Shown here: one piece after another, positions 34,356 to 43,277 of the stretch | Layout: each line of letters starts with the position of its first letter | Numbering within the stretch: position 1 is the stretch's first letter | NCBI GenBank assembly: GCA_025994075.1 | Contig: JAMQGV010000007.1 | Location: forward strand, 62,001-126,000 | Source of the DNA: Vicinamibacteria bacterium | Lineage (GTDB): Bacteria > Acidobacteriota > Vicinamibacteria > Fen-336 | Direction: 5' to 3' | DNA: 64,000 bases | Notes under the pieces: generated by a model | Databases searched by the model: none | Seen by the model: only the letters and a program-made list of their open reading frames with translations | Told to the model about the DNA's origin: nothing | Program-made: the position numbers and the translations under genes

Positions 34356-34883
34356 TTGCAGCGTCTCTCGAAGGACGACATCCGGCGCGCACTGGAGGCG
34401 CTCGCGAGTGCGCTACCTCGAGGGCCGCAAGTCGAACTCTGGGTGGTGGGCGGCGCTGCCGTCGTGCTGCTCTTCGATGCCCGGGAGTCCACGCGGGATG
34501 TCGATGCTTTCGCCCTCGATCCAGCGGTCAATCGCTCGCTGCGGGTCACCGCAACGTTCATCGCGGAGCGGCTTCAACTGCCTCCCGACTGGCTGAACGA
34601 CGGGGCCAAGGGCTTCGTCCACGGGCTCGTGCCTGGGGCTGTCCTGCTGGAGACGCCCGGGCTCGTCGTCCGCGCGGTCGGCACCGCGCAGCTTCTTGCG
34701 ATGAAGCTGTGCGCGTGGCGCGACGATGTGGATGTCGCCGACGCCCGCTTGCTCCTGTCGAAGATCGAGGGACAGCGTGACCAGGTGTGGGCACAGATCG
34801 AACCCCACCTCATCCCCGGCCGGGAACTGAAAGCCCGCTATGCTTTCGAAGACCTCTGGGAAGGCGACCGTGGAAATCCTTGA
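34356..34883 (+). CDS. Nucleotidyltransferase-like protein (DUF6036/MNT-type)
   Basis: The 175-residue protein has the minimal nucleotidyltransferase signature: ELWVVGGAAVVLLFDAR followed by STRDVDAF, the GG...DxD arrangement. The next half is helical and includes VRAVGTAQLLAMKLCAWRDD and VADARLLLSK, as in DUF6036/AbiEii-like proteins. Such proteins often act in toxin-antitoxin or phage-defence pairs. The start is TTG at 34356, with TATCCT ending 9 nt upstream and no Shine-Dalgarno. It overlaps the next small gene, arguing for a two-gene cassette. Catalytic activity is not proven. Confidence 0.78.
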   Translation: MQRLSKDDIRRALEALASALPRGPQVELWVVGGAAVVLLFDARESTRDVDAFALDPAVNRSLRVTATFIAERLQLPPDWLNDGAKGFVHGLVPGAVLLETPGLVVRAVGTAQLLAMKLCAWRDDVDVADARLLLSKIEGQRDQVWAQIEPHLIPGRELKARYAFEDLWEGDRGNP

Positions 34884-35223
34884 CCTGATCGACGCACTCG
34901 TGGCTCGTGAGGCCCTGGCGGCGCGCCAGTGGATCGCCGATGCCTCGCGTTCGGGTTGGGACTGGTCGGAGGTCGAACAGCCGCCCCGCCTGGACCCACA
35001 GCGCCTGGCCGTTGCTGCAGCGGTCGTGGAGTTGATGGCCCAGCGTCAGGGCCGCCTGGCGCCAGCGTGGACGTCCGCCGTGCCGGCCCTGCCCGCGCCA
35101 CTCTTCCTGGTCCGCGCCGCCGAAAGCCTGCCAAGGTTGCGGCGCTTGTGCGAGGAGGAGGGCCCCGAGCCCCTGCGCCGCCGCCGAATCCTCGCCCCGC
35201 CGGACTTCCTGACAGCCGCCTGA
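34870..35223 (+). CDS. Small protein paired with the nucleotidyltransferase
   Basis: A 117-residue protein: ILDLIDALVAREALAARQWI, then SGWDWSEVEQPP, a helical middle and a C-terminus PEPLRRRRILAPPDFLTA. I recall similar APPDFL-ending proteins beside nucleotidyltransferases, probably partners in a toxin-antitoxin-like unit; this is inference. I chose GTG at 34870 (14-nt overlap with the upstream gene, GAAGG 5 nt before). ATG at 34840 is the longer alternative. No DNA-binding motif is obvious. Confidence 0.6.
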   Translation: MEILDLIDALVAREALAARQWIADASRSGWDWSEVEQPPRLDPQRLAVAAAVVELMAQRQGRLAPAWTSAVPALPAPLFLVRAAESLPRLRRLCEEEGPEPLRRRRILAPPDFLTAA

Positions 35224-35253
35224 GCCGACCCTCTCGGCCCGGGCAGTTCCCCC

Positions 35254-37137
35254 CTATCCCCGCACGCCGCGCTGTCGGGCCCACTCGCCGGCGCACAGGG
35301 CCGCGAACAGGCCGTGGACGCAGGCCGCGTCGCCCGCTTCCGCGTGGCGGCGCAGCGCGCGCACCGCTGCCGCGTCGAGCAGGCCCGGGGCCAGCGCCGA
35401 CTCCAGCGCCGCGTCGAGCCGGGCGCGGGTCTGCGGCTGCGTGAGGTCGCGCGCGAACGAGGTCTCGAACCCGCGCTTGGGTCGCGCCGCGGCCGCGGCG
35501 CCCAGCCGGCGCGCCGCGATCTCCCGCAACGGAAGCTTGCCGATATCCCCGCGGCGCAGCGCCGAGGGCGGCAGCGCCAGCGCCGCCTCCACCAGGCGGT
35601 GATCGAGCAGCGGCACCCGCGCCTCGACGCCCCAGGCCATCGTCATCCGGTCCGCCTTGGCCAGCATCTCGTCGACGAGGCTCGTGCCGAGGTCCACGGC
35701 CCGCATCCGCGTCAGCTCCGGCGCGTCTCCGCAGCCCTCCCACAGCGCCCGCACCCGCGCCGCGTGCCGCCCCTCCGCCACGCTCGCCCGCGCGTCCGCG
35801 GGCAGCAGCGCGGTGGCCGCATCGGGCGGCAGCATCCACAGCCGGCTCAGGTACTCGCCGGGCGCGTCGCCCCCCATCGCGCGGAGCTGCGCGCGCCCGC
35901 GCGCCGCCCGCGGCCCCGGCCACGCGCCGAGCGCGAGCCCGAGCGCCCCGCGGGCCACCGGGTGCAGCCCGCCCGGAAGCCACGAGAAGCGCAGCGTCCC
36001 CAGCGGGCGGTGCCGCAGGTACCCCGCGAACACCTCGTCGCCGCCGTCCCCGGTCAGCACGCACTTCAGCCCCTCGTCCGCCGCCGCCCGCGAAAGCCGG
36101 AACAGCGGCACCGCGCTCAGCAGACCCAGCGGCTGGTCCATCGCGGCCACCACGTCCTCGAACCCGTCCAGCAGCCCGCCGCCCAGGTCCAGCCGCTGAC
36201 AAGCGAGCCCCAGCCGCGAAGCCGTCGCCGCCGCCGCTGCGCTCTCGTCCGCCGCATCGCCGGGAAACGCCGCCGTCAACGCCCGCAGCGCCCCGCCTCC
36301 GGCCTCGCTCGCGCACGCCGCCACCAGCCCCGAGTCCAGCCCCCCGGAGAGGAACGCCCCGACCCCCACGTCCGCCACCAGGTGCAGCCGCGCGCTCTCG
36401 ACCAGCGCTTCCTCGAGAGCCCCCGCCCCCACGCCCTCCGCGTCGCGGACGGCCCCCGCAAGATCCCAGTACCGCGTCTCCCGCCGAGCCCCGGAGGCCG
36501 AGACCGCCAGCACGGTCCCCGGCTCCAGCGCCCGCGCGTCCGCCCAGAACGTTTGGGGGGATGGCGGCGTCAGCAGCGCGAGCTGGTCGCGCAACGAGGT
36601 CCAGTCCAGCCGTCGCGGCACCTCGGGGAAAGCGACCAGCGCGTCGAGCGTCGAGCCGAACCAGACCCCGCGCGGCGACTCGTGCACGTAGAGCGGCTTG
36701 ATCCCCAGCCGGTCCCGCCCCAGCAGCAGCCGCCGCCGCGCCGCGTCCCACAGCGCGAACGCGAACATCCCGCGCGCGTCGCGCAGCATCGCCCCTGGAT
36801 CGTCGGGGTGCGCGTCGTAGAGCCGCAGCAGCACCTCGGCGTCCGACTGCGTGCGGAACGCGAAGCGCGACGCGAGCCCGCGCCGCAGCTCGCGGAAGTT
36901 GTAGAGCTCGCCGTTGTAGACGAGCCGCAGCCGCCCGCCGTCGACCTCCATCGGCTGCGCGCCGGCGTCGGACAGGTCGAGGATCGCCAGCCGCCGGTGG
37001 ACGAGCGCCAGCCCCGGCTCGACGTGCTCCCCCGCGCCGTCCGGCCCGCGCCGCGCCAGCGCGGCCGAGGCGGCGGCCACCCCGCCCGGATCGGGCGTCC
37101 GGCCGTCGAAGAAGAGCGCCCCGGCGATCCCGCACAC
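35254..37137 (-). CDS. asnB: Asparagine synthetase (glutamine-hydrolysing), copy 1
   Basis: A 627-residue class II amidotransferase. The glutaminase domain starts with Cys 2 (CGIAGALF), which must be the N-terminal residue after Met removal, so the start is GTG 37137, not an upstream codon. RRGPDGAG, HRRLAILDLSDAGAQPM and VYNGELYNFREL follow. The synthetase domain has the ATP pyrophosphatase loop GAFLSGGLDSGLVAA and LTGDGGDEVFAGY. It transfers glutamine nitrogen to a carboxylate, aspartate or perhaps a uronic acid of a surface glycan, as AsnB-like enzymes in polysaccharide loci may do. A paralogue lies at 61066-62967. GAGACT ends 7 nt before the start. Confidence 0.93.
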   Translation of the reverse strand: MCGIAGALFFDGRTPDPGGVAAASAALARRGPDGAGEHVEPGLALVHRRLAILDLSDAGAQPMEVDGGRLRLVYNGELYNFRELRRGLASRFAFRTQSDAEVLLRLYDAHPDDPGAMLRDARGMFAFALWDAARRRLLLGRDRLGIKPLYVHESPRGVWFGSTLDALVAFPEVPRRLDWTSLRDQLALLTPPSPQTFWADARALEPGTVLAVSASGARRETRYWDLAGAVRDAEGVGAGALEEALVESARLHLVADVGVGAFLSGGLDSGLVAACASEAGGGALRALTAAFPGDAADESAAAAATASRLGLACQRLDLGGGLLDGFEDVVAAMDQPLGLLSAVPLFRLSRAAADEGLKCVLTGDGGDEVFAGYLRHRPLGTLRFSWLPGGLHPVARGALGLALGAWPGPRAARGRAQLRAMGGDAPGEYLSRLWMLPPDAATALLPADARASVAEGRHAARVRALWEGCGDAPELTRMRAVDLGTSLVDEMLAKADRMTMAWGVEARVPLLDHRLVEAALALPPSALRRGDIGKLPLREIAARRLGAAAAARPKRGFETSFARDLTQPQTRARLDAALESALAPGLLDAAAVRALRRHAEAGDAACVHGLFAALCAGEWARQRGVRG

Positions 37138-37178
37138 GGCCGGGAGTCTCACAGAAAATCGGGCACAATCCGCGCCGC

Positions 37179-40136
37179 ATGCTCCCCGCCTGCCGCAAGA
37201 GCCCCACCCTGGCCGTCATGTGCCTGCTCGCCGCCGCGCTCGCCGCGCCGCCCGCCGCCGCCCAGACCCTGCAGATGATCGAGACCCCCGACCTGCGCCT
37301 CATCTACACGGGCGGCGCCGAGGGCTTCCTGATCCCGCACGCCGGGCGCACGTTCATGAACTCGCTCGACTTCCAGAGGCGGACTTTCGGGCACGAGCCG
37401 TGGGAGAAGCCGAACCTGCTGCTGCTCGACCTCTCGGACGTCGGCAACGCCGGCGCCTCCGCGATCCCGCGCAACTTCCTCTCGGTGCAGATAGCACCAC
37501 TCGGGTTCGCGTTCGAGACGCTGGCCGCCAACGACCGGATGAACGTGATCATGAACCACGAGCTGGTCCACGTGGCGATGATGGACCGCGCCGCGGGCCC
37601 CGACCGCTTCTGGCGCAAGGTGTTCGGCGGCAAGGTGAGCCCGGTGGCGGCCCACCCCGAGTCGATCCTCTACCTGCGCCTCACCGCGCCGCGCACGCTG
37701 ACCCCGCGCTGGTTCCTCGAGGGCTCGGCGGTGTTCGCGGACACCTGGATGGCCGGCGGCCTCGGCCGCGCCCAGAGCGGCTGGGACGAGATGGTGTTCC
37801 GCGCGATGACGCGCGACGACGCCCGCTTCTACGATCCCCTCGGCCTCGTCGCCGAAGGCACGAAGATCGACTTCCAGACCCAGGTCCACTCCTACCTCTA
37901 CGGCACCCGCTTCCTGCTCCACGTGGCGATGAAGCACGGGCCGGAGAAGCTGGTCGACTGGTTCGCGCGGCGCGAGGGCTCGAAGGCCGACTTCGCCGCC
38001 GACTTCCGCCGCCTCTTCGGCGCCTCGATCGAGCAGGAGTGGGCGCGCTTCGTCGAGGAGGAGAAGGCGTTCCAGCGCAAGAACCTCGAGGCGATCCGCA
38101 AGCACCCGGTGACGCCCTACGAGGACCTCTCGCCGAAGGCGCTCGGCTCCGTCTCGCGCGCCTTCTTCGACCCCGCCACCGGCAGGCTCTACGCCGGCCT
38201 CAACTACCCCGGCACCATCGCCCACGTCGGCGCCATCGACGTCGAGACCGGCGAGGTCGACAAGCTCGTCGACATCAAGGGCCCGACGATCTACACGGTC
38301 ACCTCGCTGGCGTGGGACGCGAAGGCGCGCAAGCTCTTCTACACGACCGACAACGTCGCCTTCCGCGACCTCGTCGAGCTCGACCCGCAGACGGGGAAGA
38401 CGCGCGTGCTGCAGAAGGACGCCCGCATCGGCGACCTGGCGATCGACGCCTCCGACCAGTCGCTGTGGGGCATCCGCCACTACAACGGCCTGACCACGCT
38501 GGTGCGGATGCCGGGCGACCACACCGACTGGAACCAGATCCACACCTGGCCCTACGGAGAGATCCTGTACGACCTCGACATCTCGCCCGACGGCCGCTAC
38601 CTCGCCGCCTCGTTCGGCGAGATCACCGGCCGCCAGACGCTGCGGGTGTGGGACAAGGCGAAGCTGATGGCGGGCGACGCGACGCCGCTGCGCGAGCAGG
38701 AGTTCGCGGGCGCGACGCCGTCGTCGTTCGTGTTCTCGCCCGACGGAGCGTGGCTGTACGGCAGCGCGTACTACTCCGGCGTCTCGAACCTGTTCCGCTG
38801 GGAGGTGGCGACCGGCACGCTGCAGGCGCTGACCAACGCCGAGACCGGCTTCTTCCGCCCGATCCCGCAGGAGGACGGGACGCTCTTCGCGTTCCGCTAC
38901 TCGGGCCAGGGCTTCGTGCCCGTCAAGCTCGCGGTGAACCCGATCGAGGACCTGGAGCCGATCGCGTTCTTCGGCCAGCAGCTCGTCGAGAAGTACCCGC
39001 AACTGAAGGACTGGATGCTCGGCTCGCCCGCCAGGATCCCGTTCGAGGAGCAGATCCAGCGCAAGGAGTCCTACGAGCCCGTCAAGCGCCTCGCGTTCGA
39101 GTCGGCCTACCCGATCGTCGAGGGCTACAAGGACTTCGCGGGCCCCGGCTATGCGGTGACGTTCTCCGACTACGCGCAGCTCGCGAAGGCCAGCTTCTCG
39201 GTCTCCTACTCGCCCGACCGCGACCTGCCGGCGGAGGAGCGGCTGCACCTGCGCGGCGAGCTCAAGCGCTACGACCTGACGCTGCGCGCGCGCTGGAACG
39301 GCGCCGACTTCTACGACCTGGTGGGCCCGACCAAGACCAGCCGCAAGGGCTTCGCCGGCGGCGTCGGCTGGCGCAAGACGCTGCTCTACGACGCCCCGAG
39401 GGAGGCCGAGTTCAACGCCGACGTCGACTACTTCGCGGGCCTCGACACCCTGCCCGAGTTCCAGAACGTGGCTTCGGCGCAGAGCCGGATGCTCTCGGTG
39501 CAGGCGAAGGCGACCTACAAGGACCTGCGCGGCTCGCAGGGCAAGGTCGACGACGAGCGCGGCCTCCGCGCCGAGCTGTGGGCGGGCGCCGACTTCGCGG
39601 GCGGCGAGGCGTTCCCCAAGGCCCTCGCCAGCTTCGACGTCGGCCGCCCGCTGCCGATTCCGCACTCGTCGCTGTTCCTGCGCTCGGCGGTCGGCAAGGC
39701 CTGGGGCCCGGAGGAGGACCCGCTGGCGGCGCTCTACCTCGGCGGCTTCGGCAACAACTGGGTCGACCACCGCGACGAGAAGCGCTACCGCCGCTGGTAC
39801 GCGTTCCCCGGCGCCGAGCTCAACGAGCTGGCCGGCCGCACGTTCGTGCGCAGCACGCTCGAGTGGAACCTGCCCCCCGTCCGCTTCCGCCGCGCGGGCA
39901 AGCCCGCCTTCTACGTGAGCTGGGCCCGCCCCGCCCTCTTCGCCGGCGTGGCCGTCACCGACTTCGACCAGCAGGCCCGCCGCAACACGACCTGGAACGC
40001 CGGCGCCCAGCTCGACTTCTCGATCACCAGCCTCCACGCCCTCGACCTGGTCCTCTCGGTCGGCCACGCCTGGGCCTTCGCCGACCAGCGCAAGACCACG
40101 TCGGAGACGATGGTCTCCCTCAAGGTGCTGAGGTAG
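37179..40136 (+). CDS. Secreted MA-type metallopeptidase fused to propeller and barrel-like domains
   Basis: This 985-residue protein has a signal peptide (cut near PPAAAQ). Residues ~35-300 are a gluzincin peptidase: MNHELVHVAM gives HEXXH (127-131) and RWFLEGSAVF supplies the third ligand Glu (181). Residues ~320-640 contain propeller-like blades (AFFDPATGRLYAGLNY, LAWDAKARKLFYTTDN, LDISPDGRYLAASFG, FVFSPDGAWLYGSAY). From ~650 the chain shows alternating hydrophobic/aromatic strands (LTLRARWNGADFYDLVG, RSTLEWNLPPVRFRR, FAGVAVTDF) like a surface-antigen barrel. This would be a protease attached to the outer membrane. ATG at 37179 follows CACAAT by 9 nt. It is divergent from asnB across 41 nt. 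Confidence 0.82.
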   Translation: MLPACRKSPTLAVMCLLAAALAAPPAAAQTLQMIETPDLRLIYTGGAEGFLIPHAGRTFMNSLDFQRRTFGHEPWEKPNLLLLDLSDVGNAGASAIPRNFLSVQIAPLGFAFETLAANDRMNVIMNHELVHVAMMDRAAGPDRFWRKVFGGKVSPVAAHPESILYLRLTAPRTLTPRWFLEGSAVFADTWMAGGLGRAQSGWDEMVFRAMTRDDARFYDPLGLVAEGTKIDFQTQVHSYLYGTRFLLHVAMKHGPEKLVDWFARREGSKADFAADFRRLFGASIEQEWARFVEEEKAFQRKNLEAIRKHPVTPYEDLSPKALGSVSRAFFDPATGRLYAGLNYPGTIAHVGAIDVETGEVDKLVDIKGPTIYTVTSLAWDAKARKLFYTTDNVAFRDLVELDPQTGKTRVLQKDARIGDLAIDASDQSLWGIRHYNGLTTLVRMPGDHTDWNQIHTWPYGEILYDLDISPDGRYLAASFGEITGRQTLRVWDKAKLMAGDATPLREQEFAGATPSSFVFSPDGAWLYGSAYYSGVSNLFRWEVATGTLQALTNAETGFFRPIPQEDGTLFAFRYSGQGFVPVKLAVNPIEDLEPIAFFGQQLVEKYPQLKDWMLGSPARIPFEEQIQRKESYEPVKRLAFESAYPIVEGYKDFAGPGYAVTFSDYAQLAKASFSVSYSPDRDLPAEERLHLRGELKRYDLTLRARWNGADFYDLVGPTKTSRKGFAGGVGWRKTLLYDAPREAEFNADVDYFAGLDTLPEFQNVASAQSRMLSVQAKATYKDLRGSQGKVDDERGLRAELWAGADFAGGEAFPKALASFDVGRPLPIPHSSLFLRSAVGKAWGPEEDPLAALYLGGFGNNWVDHRDEKRYRRWYAFPGAELNELAGRTFVRSTLEWNLPPVRFRRAGKPAFYVSWARPALFAGVAVTDFDQQARRNTTWNAGAQLDFSITSLHALDLVLSVGHAWAFADQRKTTSETMVSLKVLR

Positions 40137-40137
40137 T

Positions 40138-41310
40138 TCAGCCGGAGACGTGGGCGGCGAGCACGCCGCCCAGGTAGCGGAGGCGGCGGGAGAGCGGCGG
40201 CGTGCGGGCCTGCGCGATCAGGTCGCGGTAGAGCCGTTCCATGCCCTCGAGTTCGCTCTCCCGGTCGGCGACCCGCAGGATGGTCGCCCGGGCCTGCTCG
40301 CCGAGCCGCCGCCTCAGCGCCGGGTCCGCCGCCAGTCGCGCGAAGGCGCCGCCGAGGCCTTCGGGCGTCGCCTCCGCGTACAGGGCGTCGCGCTCGTGCT
40401 CCACGAGCTCGCCGTAGCGGGGCAGGGGCGGCAGCACGTGCGGCCGGCCGCACGCCATGGCCTCGAGCAGCGTCTGCGGCAGGCCGTCCGACAGCGGCGC
40501 CGAGACGACGACGTCGGCGGCGGCGTAGTAGAGCGGCATCTCGCGGGCCGGCAGGCCGGGCAGAAAGTGGGTGCGCTCCGCGAGGCCCAGGGTCGCCACC
40601 TGCGCGCGCACCCGGCTCGCGTACTCCGGGTCCGGAGCGTGTTCGACGATCAGCAGGCGTGCGCCCGGATCGCTTCCGAAGGCGCTCGCGAACCCGCCCA
40701 CGATCGCCTCGATGTTGTAGAGCGGGCTCAGGCCCCGCGGCGAGAGCACGCAGAAACCCGTCTCCGGCACCCCGAGACGCCGCCGCGCCGCGGCCGTGCC
40801 GCCCGGGGAGTAGAGGCGGGTGTCGACGCCCCACAGCACCCGGCGGCGCGGCACATCCGGCGCGAGCTGTGCCGCGACGTCGGCGAGGAAGAGCGACTTG
40901 GCCGTGATGAAGTCGGCAGCGCGCAGCAGGGCGGTGGTCAAGCGCCGGTCGCGCGGCGACTTCTGCCGCTCGTCGAACAGCACGTCGCCGCCCATCACGC
41001 TGACCACCAGCGGTCGCGTCCGGGCGGCGGGTGCCACCCACGCCGGAAAGCCGTGGGCGAAGTGGACGTGAACCACGTCGGCCCGGCAGCTCTCGATGGC
41101 GGCGATCACGGCCTGCGCCCGCCCCAGCACGCGCAGCTTGGGCAGCGCCACCCGGTTGCGAGGCCGCCGCCACTCCACGCCCGGCACGTCGACCGGCTCC
41201 TCGGACACCAGGAAGACCCGATGCCCCCGCTCGGCGAACACCCGGGCGCGTTCCACGACGTGCGGCGTGCGCCCGTCACCGACGACGCAGAGGCGGAGCG
41301 GAGAACTCAT
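40138..41310 (-). CDS. Glycosyltransferase family 4
   Basis: A 390-residue GT-B enzyme: LCVVGDGRTPHVVERARVFA at the N-terminus, DVVHVHFAHGFPAW, VVSVMGGDVLFDE, RRVLWGVDTRLYSP, VLSPRGLSPLYNIEAIV and the donor-site SAPLSDGLPQTLLEAMACG (acidic residues as in EX7E). It probably transfers a sugar to a surface glycan; donor and acceptor are unknown. Its ATG overlaps the pseudouridine synthase stop (ATGA). It converges on the metallopeptidase gene with 1 nt between stops. Confidence 0.9.
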   Translation of the reverse strand: MSSPLRLCVVGDGRTPHVVERARVFAERGHRVFLVSEEPVDVPGVEWRRPRNRVALPKLRVLGRAQAVIAAIESCRADVVHVHFAHGFPAWVAPAARTRPLVVSVMGGDVLFDERQKSPRDRRLTTALLRAADFITAKSLFLADVAAQLAPDVPRRRVLWGVDTRLYSPGGTAAARRRLGVPETGFCVLSPRGLSPLYNIEAIVGGFASAFGSDPGARLLIVEHAPDPEYASRVRAQVATLGLAERTHFLPGLPAREMPLYYAAADVVVSAPLSDGLPQTLLEAMACGRPHVLPPLPRYGELVEHERDALYAEATPEGLGGAFARLAADPALRRRLGEQARATILRVADRESELEGMERLYRDLIAQARTPPLSRRLRYLGGVLAAHVSG

Positions 41311-42005
41311 GCGCCGCGAGCATACGGCGCCCAGCCCAGCGCGCCAGCGAGCTCCGCCAGTTCCCCCGGCAGCGGTGCCGCCACCTCGACCCGCACGCCT
41401 CCGGGATGAGGAAACGCCAGCCGCTCCGCGTGCAGCGCCAACCGCGCCAGCCCGAACCGCCCCCGCACGAACCGGTTGTGCCGCAGATCGCCGTGGTAGG
41501 CGTCCCCGAGGATCGGGTGCCCGAGCCCGGCCAGGTGCCGTCGCAACTGGTGCGGCCGGCCCGTCTCCGGCCGGGCCCGCACCAGCGCGTAGCGCGCGGT
41601 GGCGTAGCGCCCCACGGGCGCGTCGACCTCAGCCCGCGCCAGCACCTCCCACTCCGTCGCCGCCTCCTGCTCGACGCCCCGATCGTCCACCAGCGGCCGT
41701 TCGACCCGCCCGCTCTCGGGAGGAAACCCGCGCACGATGGCGAGATACGACTTCTCCACGGCCCGCGAGGCGAACGCCTCGCCGAGCGCCCGCGCCGCCT
41801 CGGGGTCGAGCGCGAAGGCCAAAGCCCCGGAACACCCCCGGTCCAGCCGGTGCACCGGGTACACCCGCTGCCCGAGCTGCCCCCGCAGCCAGCGCAGGCA
41901 GGTGTCGCGATCCCCGGCCTGGGCGCTCGCGTGCACGACCAGCCCCGCGGGCTTGTCGATCACGCACACGCGTTCGTCCCGATGGATCACCGGCAGCACC
42001 AGCAT
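41307..42005 (-). CDS. RluA-family RNA pseudouridine synthase (TruC-like)
   Basis: The 232-residue protein has VIDKPAGLVVHAS, the catalytic PVHRLDRGCSGAL (Asp in HRLDR), RPETGRPHQLRRHLAGLGHPILGDAYHG and LALHAERLAFPHP. No S4 domain precedes it, so TruC-like tRNA modification is likelier than RluC/D, but the target RNA cannot be told by eye. The usual HRLDRxTSG reads RGCSG here. TATGCT ends 6 nt before the ATG. The gene is translationally coupled to the following glycosyltransferase, an odd pairing. Confidence 0.92.
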   Translation of the reverse strand: MLVLPVIHRDERVCVIDKPAGLVVHASAQAGDRDTCLRWLRGQLGQRVYPVHRLDRGCSGALAFALDPEAARALGEAFASRAVEKSYLAIVRGFPPESGRVERPLVDDRGVEQEAATEWEVLARAEVDAPVGRYATARYALVRARPETGRPHQLRRHLAGLGHPILGDAYHGDLRHNRFVRGRFGLARLALHAERLAFPHPGGVRVEVAAPLPGELAELAGALGWAPYARGA

Positions 42006-42073
42006 TGCCGCAGCATAGGGCCGGGTCCCCGCCGTACGAATCCGGAGCCGTGATAGCTTCCGTCCCCTGCCCG

Positions 42074-43201
42074 ATGAGTACTCGAAAGGTTCTGAGGACC
42101 GCGGCGCTGATCGCGGTCTATGCCGTGAGCGCGACGCTCGTCTGGCTAGTGACCGTGGTCTGGCGGTCTGGCCCCCTCGAGGAGGTCGTACGTCACTCGA
42201 GCACCTTCGACGGCGTGGTCCTCAGGAACGACGCTCGCTACGGGCACGCCCCGGTTCCCGGGGTTCGCGGCGTGGAGCGCCGGCCTTCGGGAGGGGTGGC
42301 CGTGCCGGTCGCCTTCGATGCTGACGGTCTCCGCACGCCAGAGCCCTGGGGACCGATCTCGCGCGGTGCGCGCCGGATGCTCAGCCTCGGGTGCTCGTTC
42401 ACTTTCGGGCACCTCGTGCTTGCCGAACAGGCTTGGCCAGAGGTCGCGGGGCGAGTTCTCGGGCGAGAGGTCAAGAACGGCGGCGTCTGCGGCTGGGGTC
42501 TCGCACAGATGCTGCTCCGCGCTCGAGACCTGGCGCCCACGCTCCGCCCGGACACGATCCTCGTTCAGCACTCTCCCTGGCTTGCCCAGCGAGCCACCAG
42601 CATCTTCGGCTTGTCCCAGCCAGGCCTTGGTCCTGCGCCATACTTCTACCCGCGAGACGGCAGCTTCTCTCTGCAGACGCCACTGTTCGCCTCTAAGGTG
42701 CTGGATCTCGACCGGACGCCGTTCGCAGGAGTCGACCCGGCGAAGTTCCCGCGGGCCCGGTTCCTCCGGGAGTTCGCGTTACCGCTCTTCCTTCACGACG
42801 ACCTTGTTCGACTTCGTGTGCCGCTGGGGTTGCGCACGGGCTGGATTCCGCGTCCCGCGACCGACCTGAAATCGGTCGAGAGGCACGTACACGGAGAACT
42901 CGCCGCGATCGCGCGGGACATCGGGGCGCGCCTTGTCGTTGTCTCGATCAGTTATGGTGACCCGGTCGAGCCCCCGGCTCGCGAGGAAGGTGTCACCTAC
43001 GTGGACGCGATGGCAGCCCTGTACTCGAGGCTGCCCGAGCCCACGCGAGAGACGTTCGCCCGGGATTTTCAGCACTGGTCGAACGGTGCACTCGTTGATC
43101 GCCATCCCAACGTGCTTGCCCACCGGATCATCGGCGAGACCGTTGCTGAGGCGATTCGCGCGGCTGAATCCGGGGCACCCCCGAGCCAGACCTCGCGTTG
43201 A
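42074..43201 (+). CDS. SGNH-hydrolase-like membrane-anchored protein
   Basis: A 375-residue protein with an N-terminal hydrophobic anchor (~9-30). The core has MLSLGCSFTFGHLV, where the usual GDS is GCS with Ser kept, then VKNGGVCGWGLAQML, ILVQHSPWL, VVSISYGDP and a C-terminal DRHPNVLAHRIIGE (the Asp-x-x-His of SGNH enzymes, here DRH). This suggests a periplasmic or extracellular esterase or acyltransferase acting on a glycan. ATG at 42074 follows TAGCTT by 14 nt. Base use is less GC-rich than the neighbours, hinting at transfer. Confidence 0.8.
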   Translation: MSTRKVLRTAALIAVYAVSATLVWLVTVVWRSGPLEEVVRHSSTFDGVVLRNDARYGHAPVPGVRGVERRPSGGVAVPVAFDADGLRTPEPWGPISRGARRMLSLGCSFTFGHLVLAEQAWPEVAGRVLGREVKNGGVCGWGLAQMLLRARDLAPTLRPDTILVQHSPWLAQRATSIFGLSQPGLGPAPYFYPRDGSFSLQTPLFASKVLDLDRTPFAGVDPAKFPRARFLREFALPLFLHDDLVRLRVPLGLRTGWIPRPATDLKSVERHVHGELAAIARDIGARLVVVSISYGDPVEPPAREEGVTYVDAMAALYSRLPEPTRETFARDFQHWSNGALVDRHPNVLAHRIIGETVAEAIRAAESGAPPSQTSR

Positions 43202-43277
43202 CAGCCTTTTGCGCTTGTCCACGAACGCCCGCCCTCCCACTGGCGTAACCTCGCGGTACAGGCACAGGGAGAAAGCG

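Noticed and set aside
34144..34392. Possible 82-residue minus-strand gene in the spacer after TonB receptor 1
   Set aside because: No ribosome-binding site, no recognisable motif and it overlaps the nucleotidyltransferase promoter and start.
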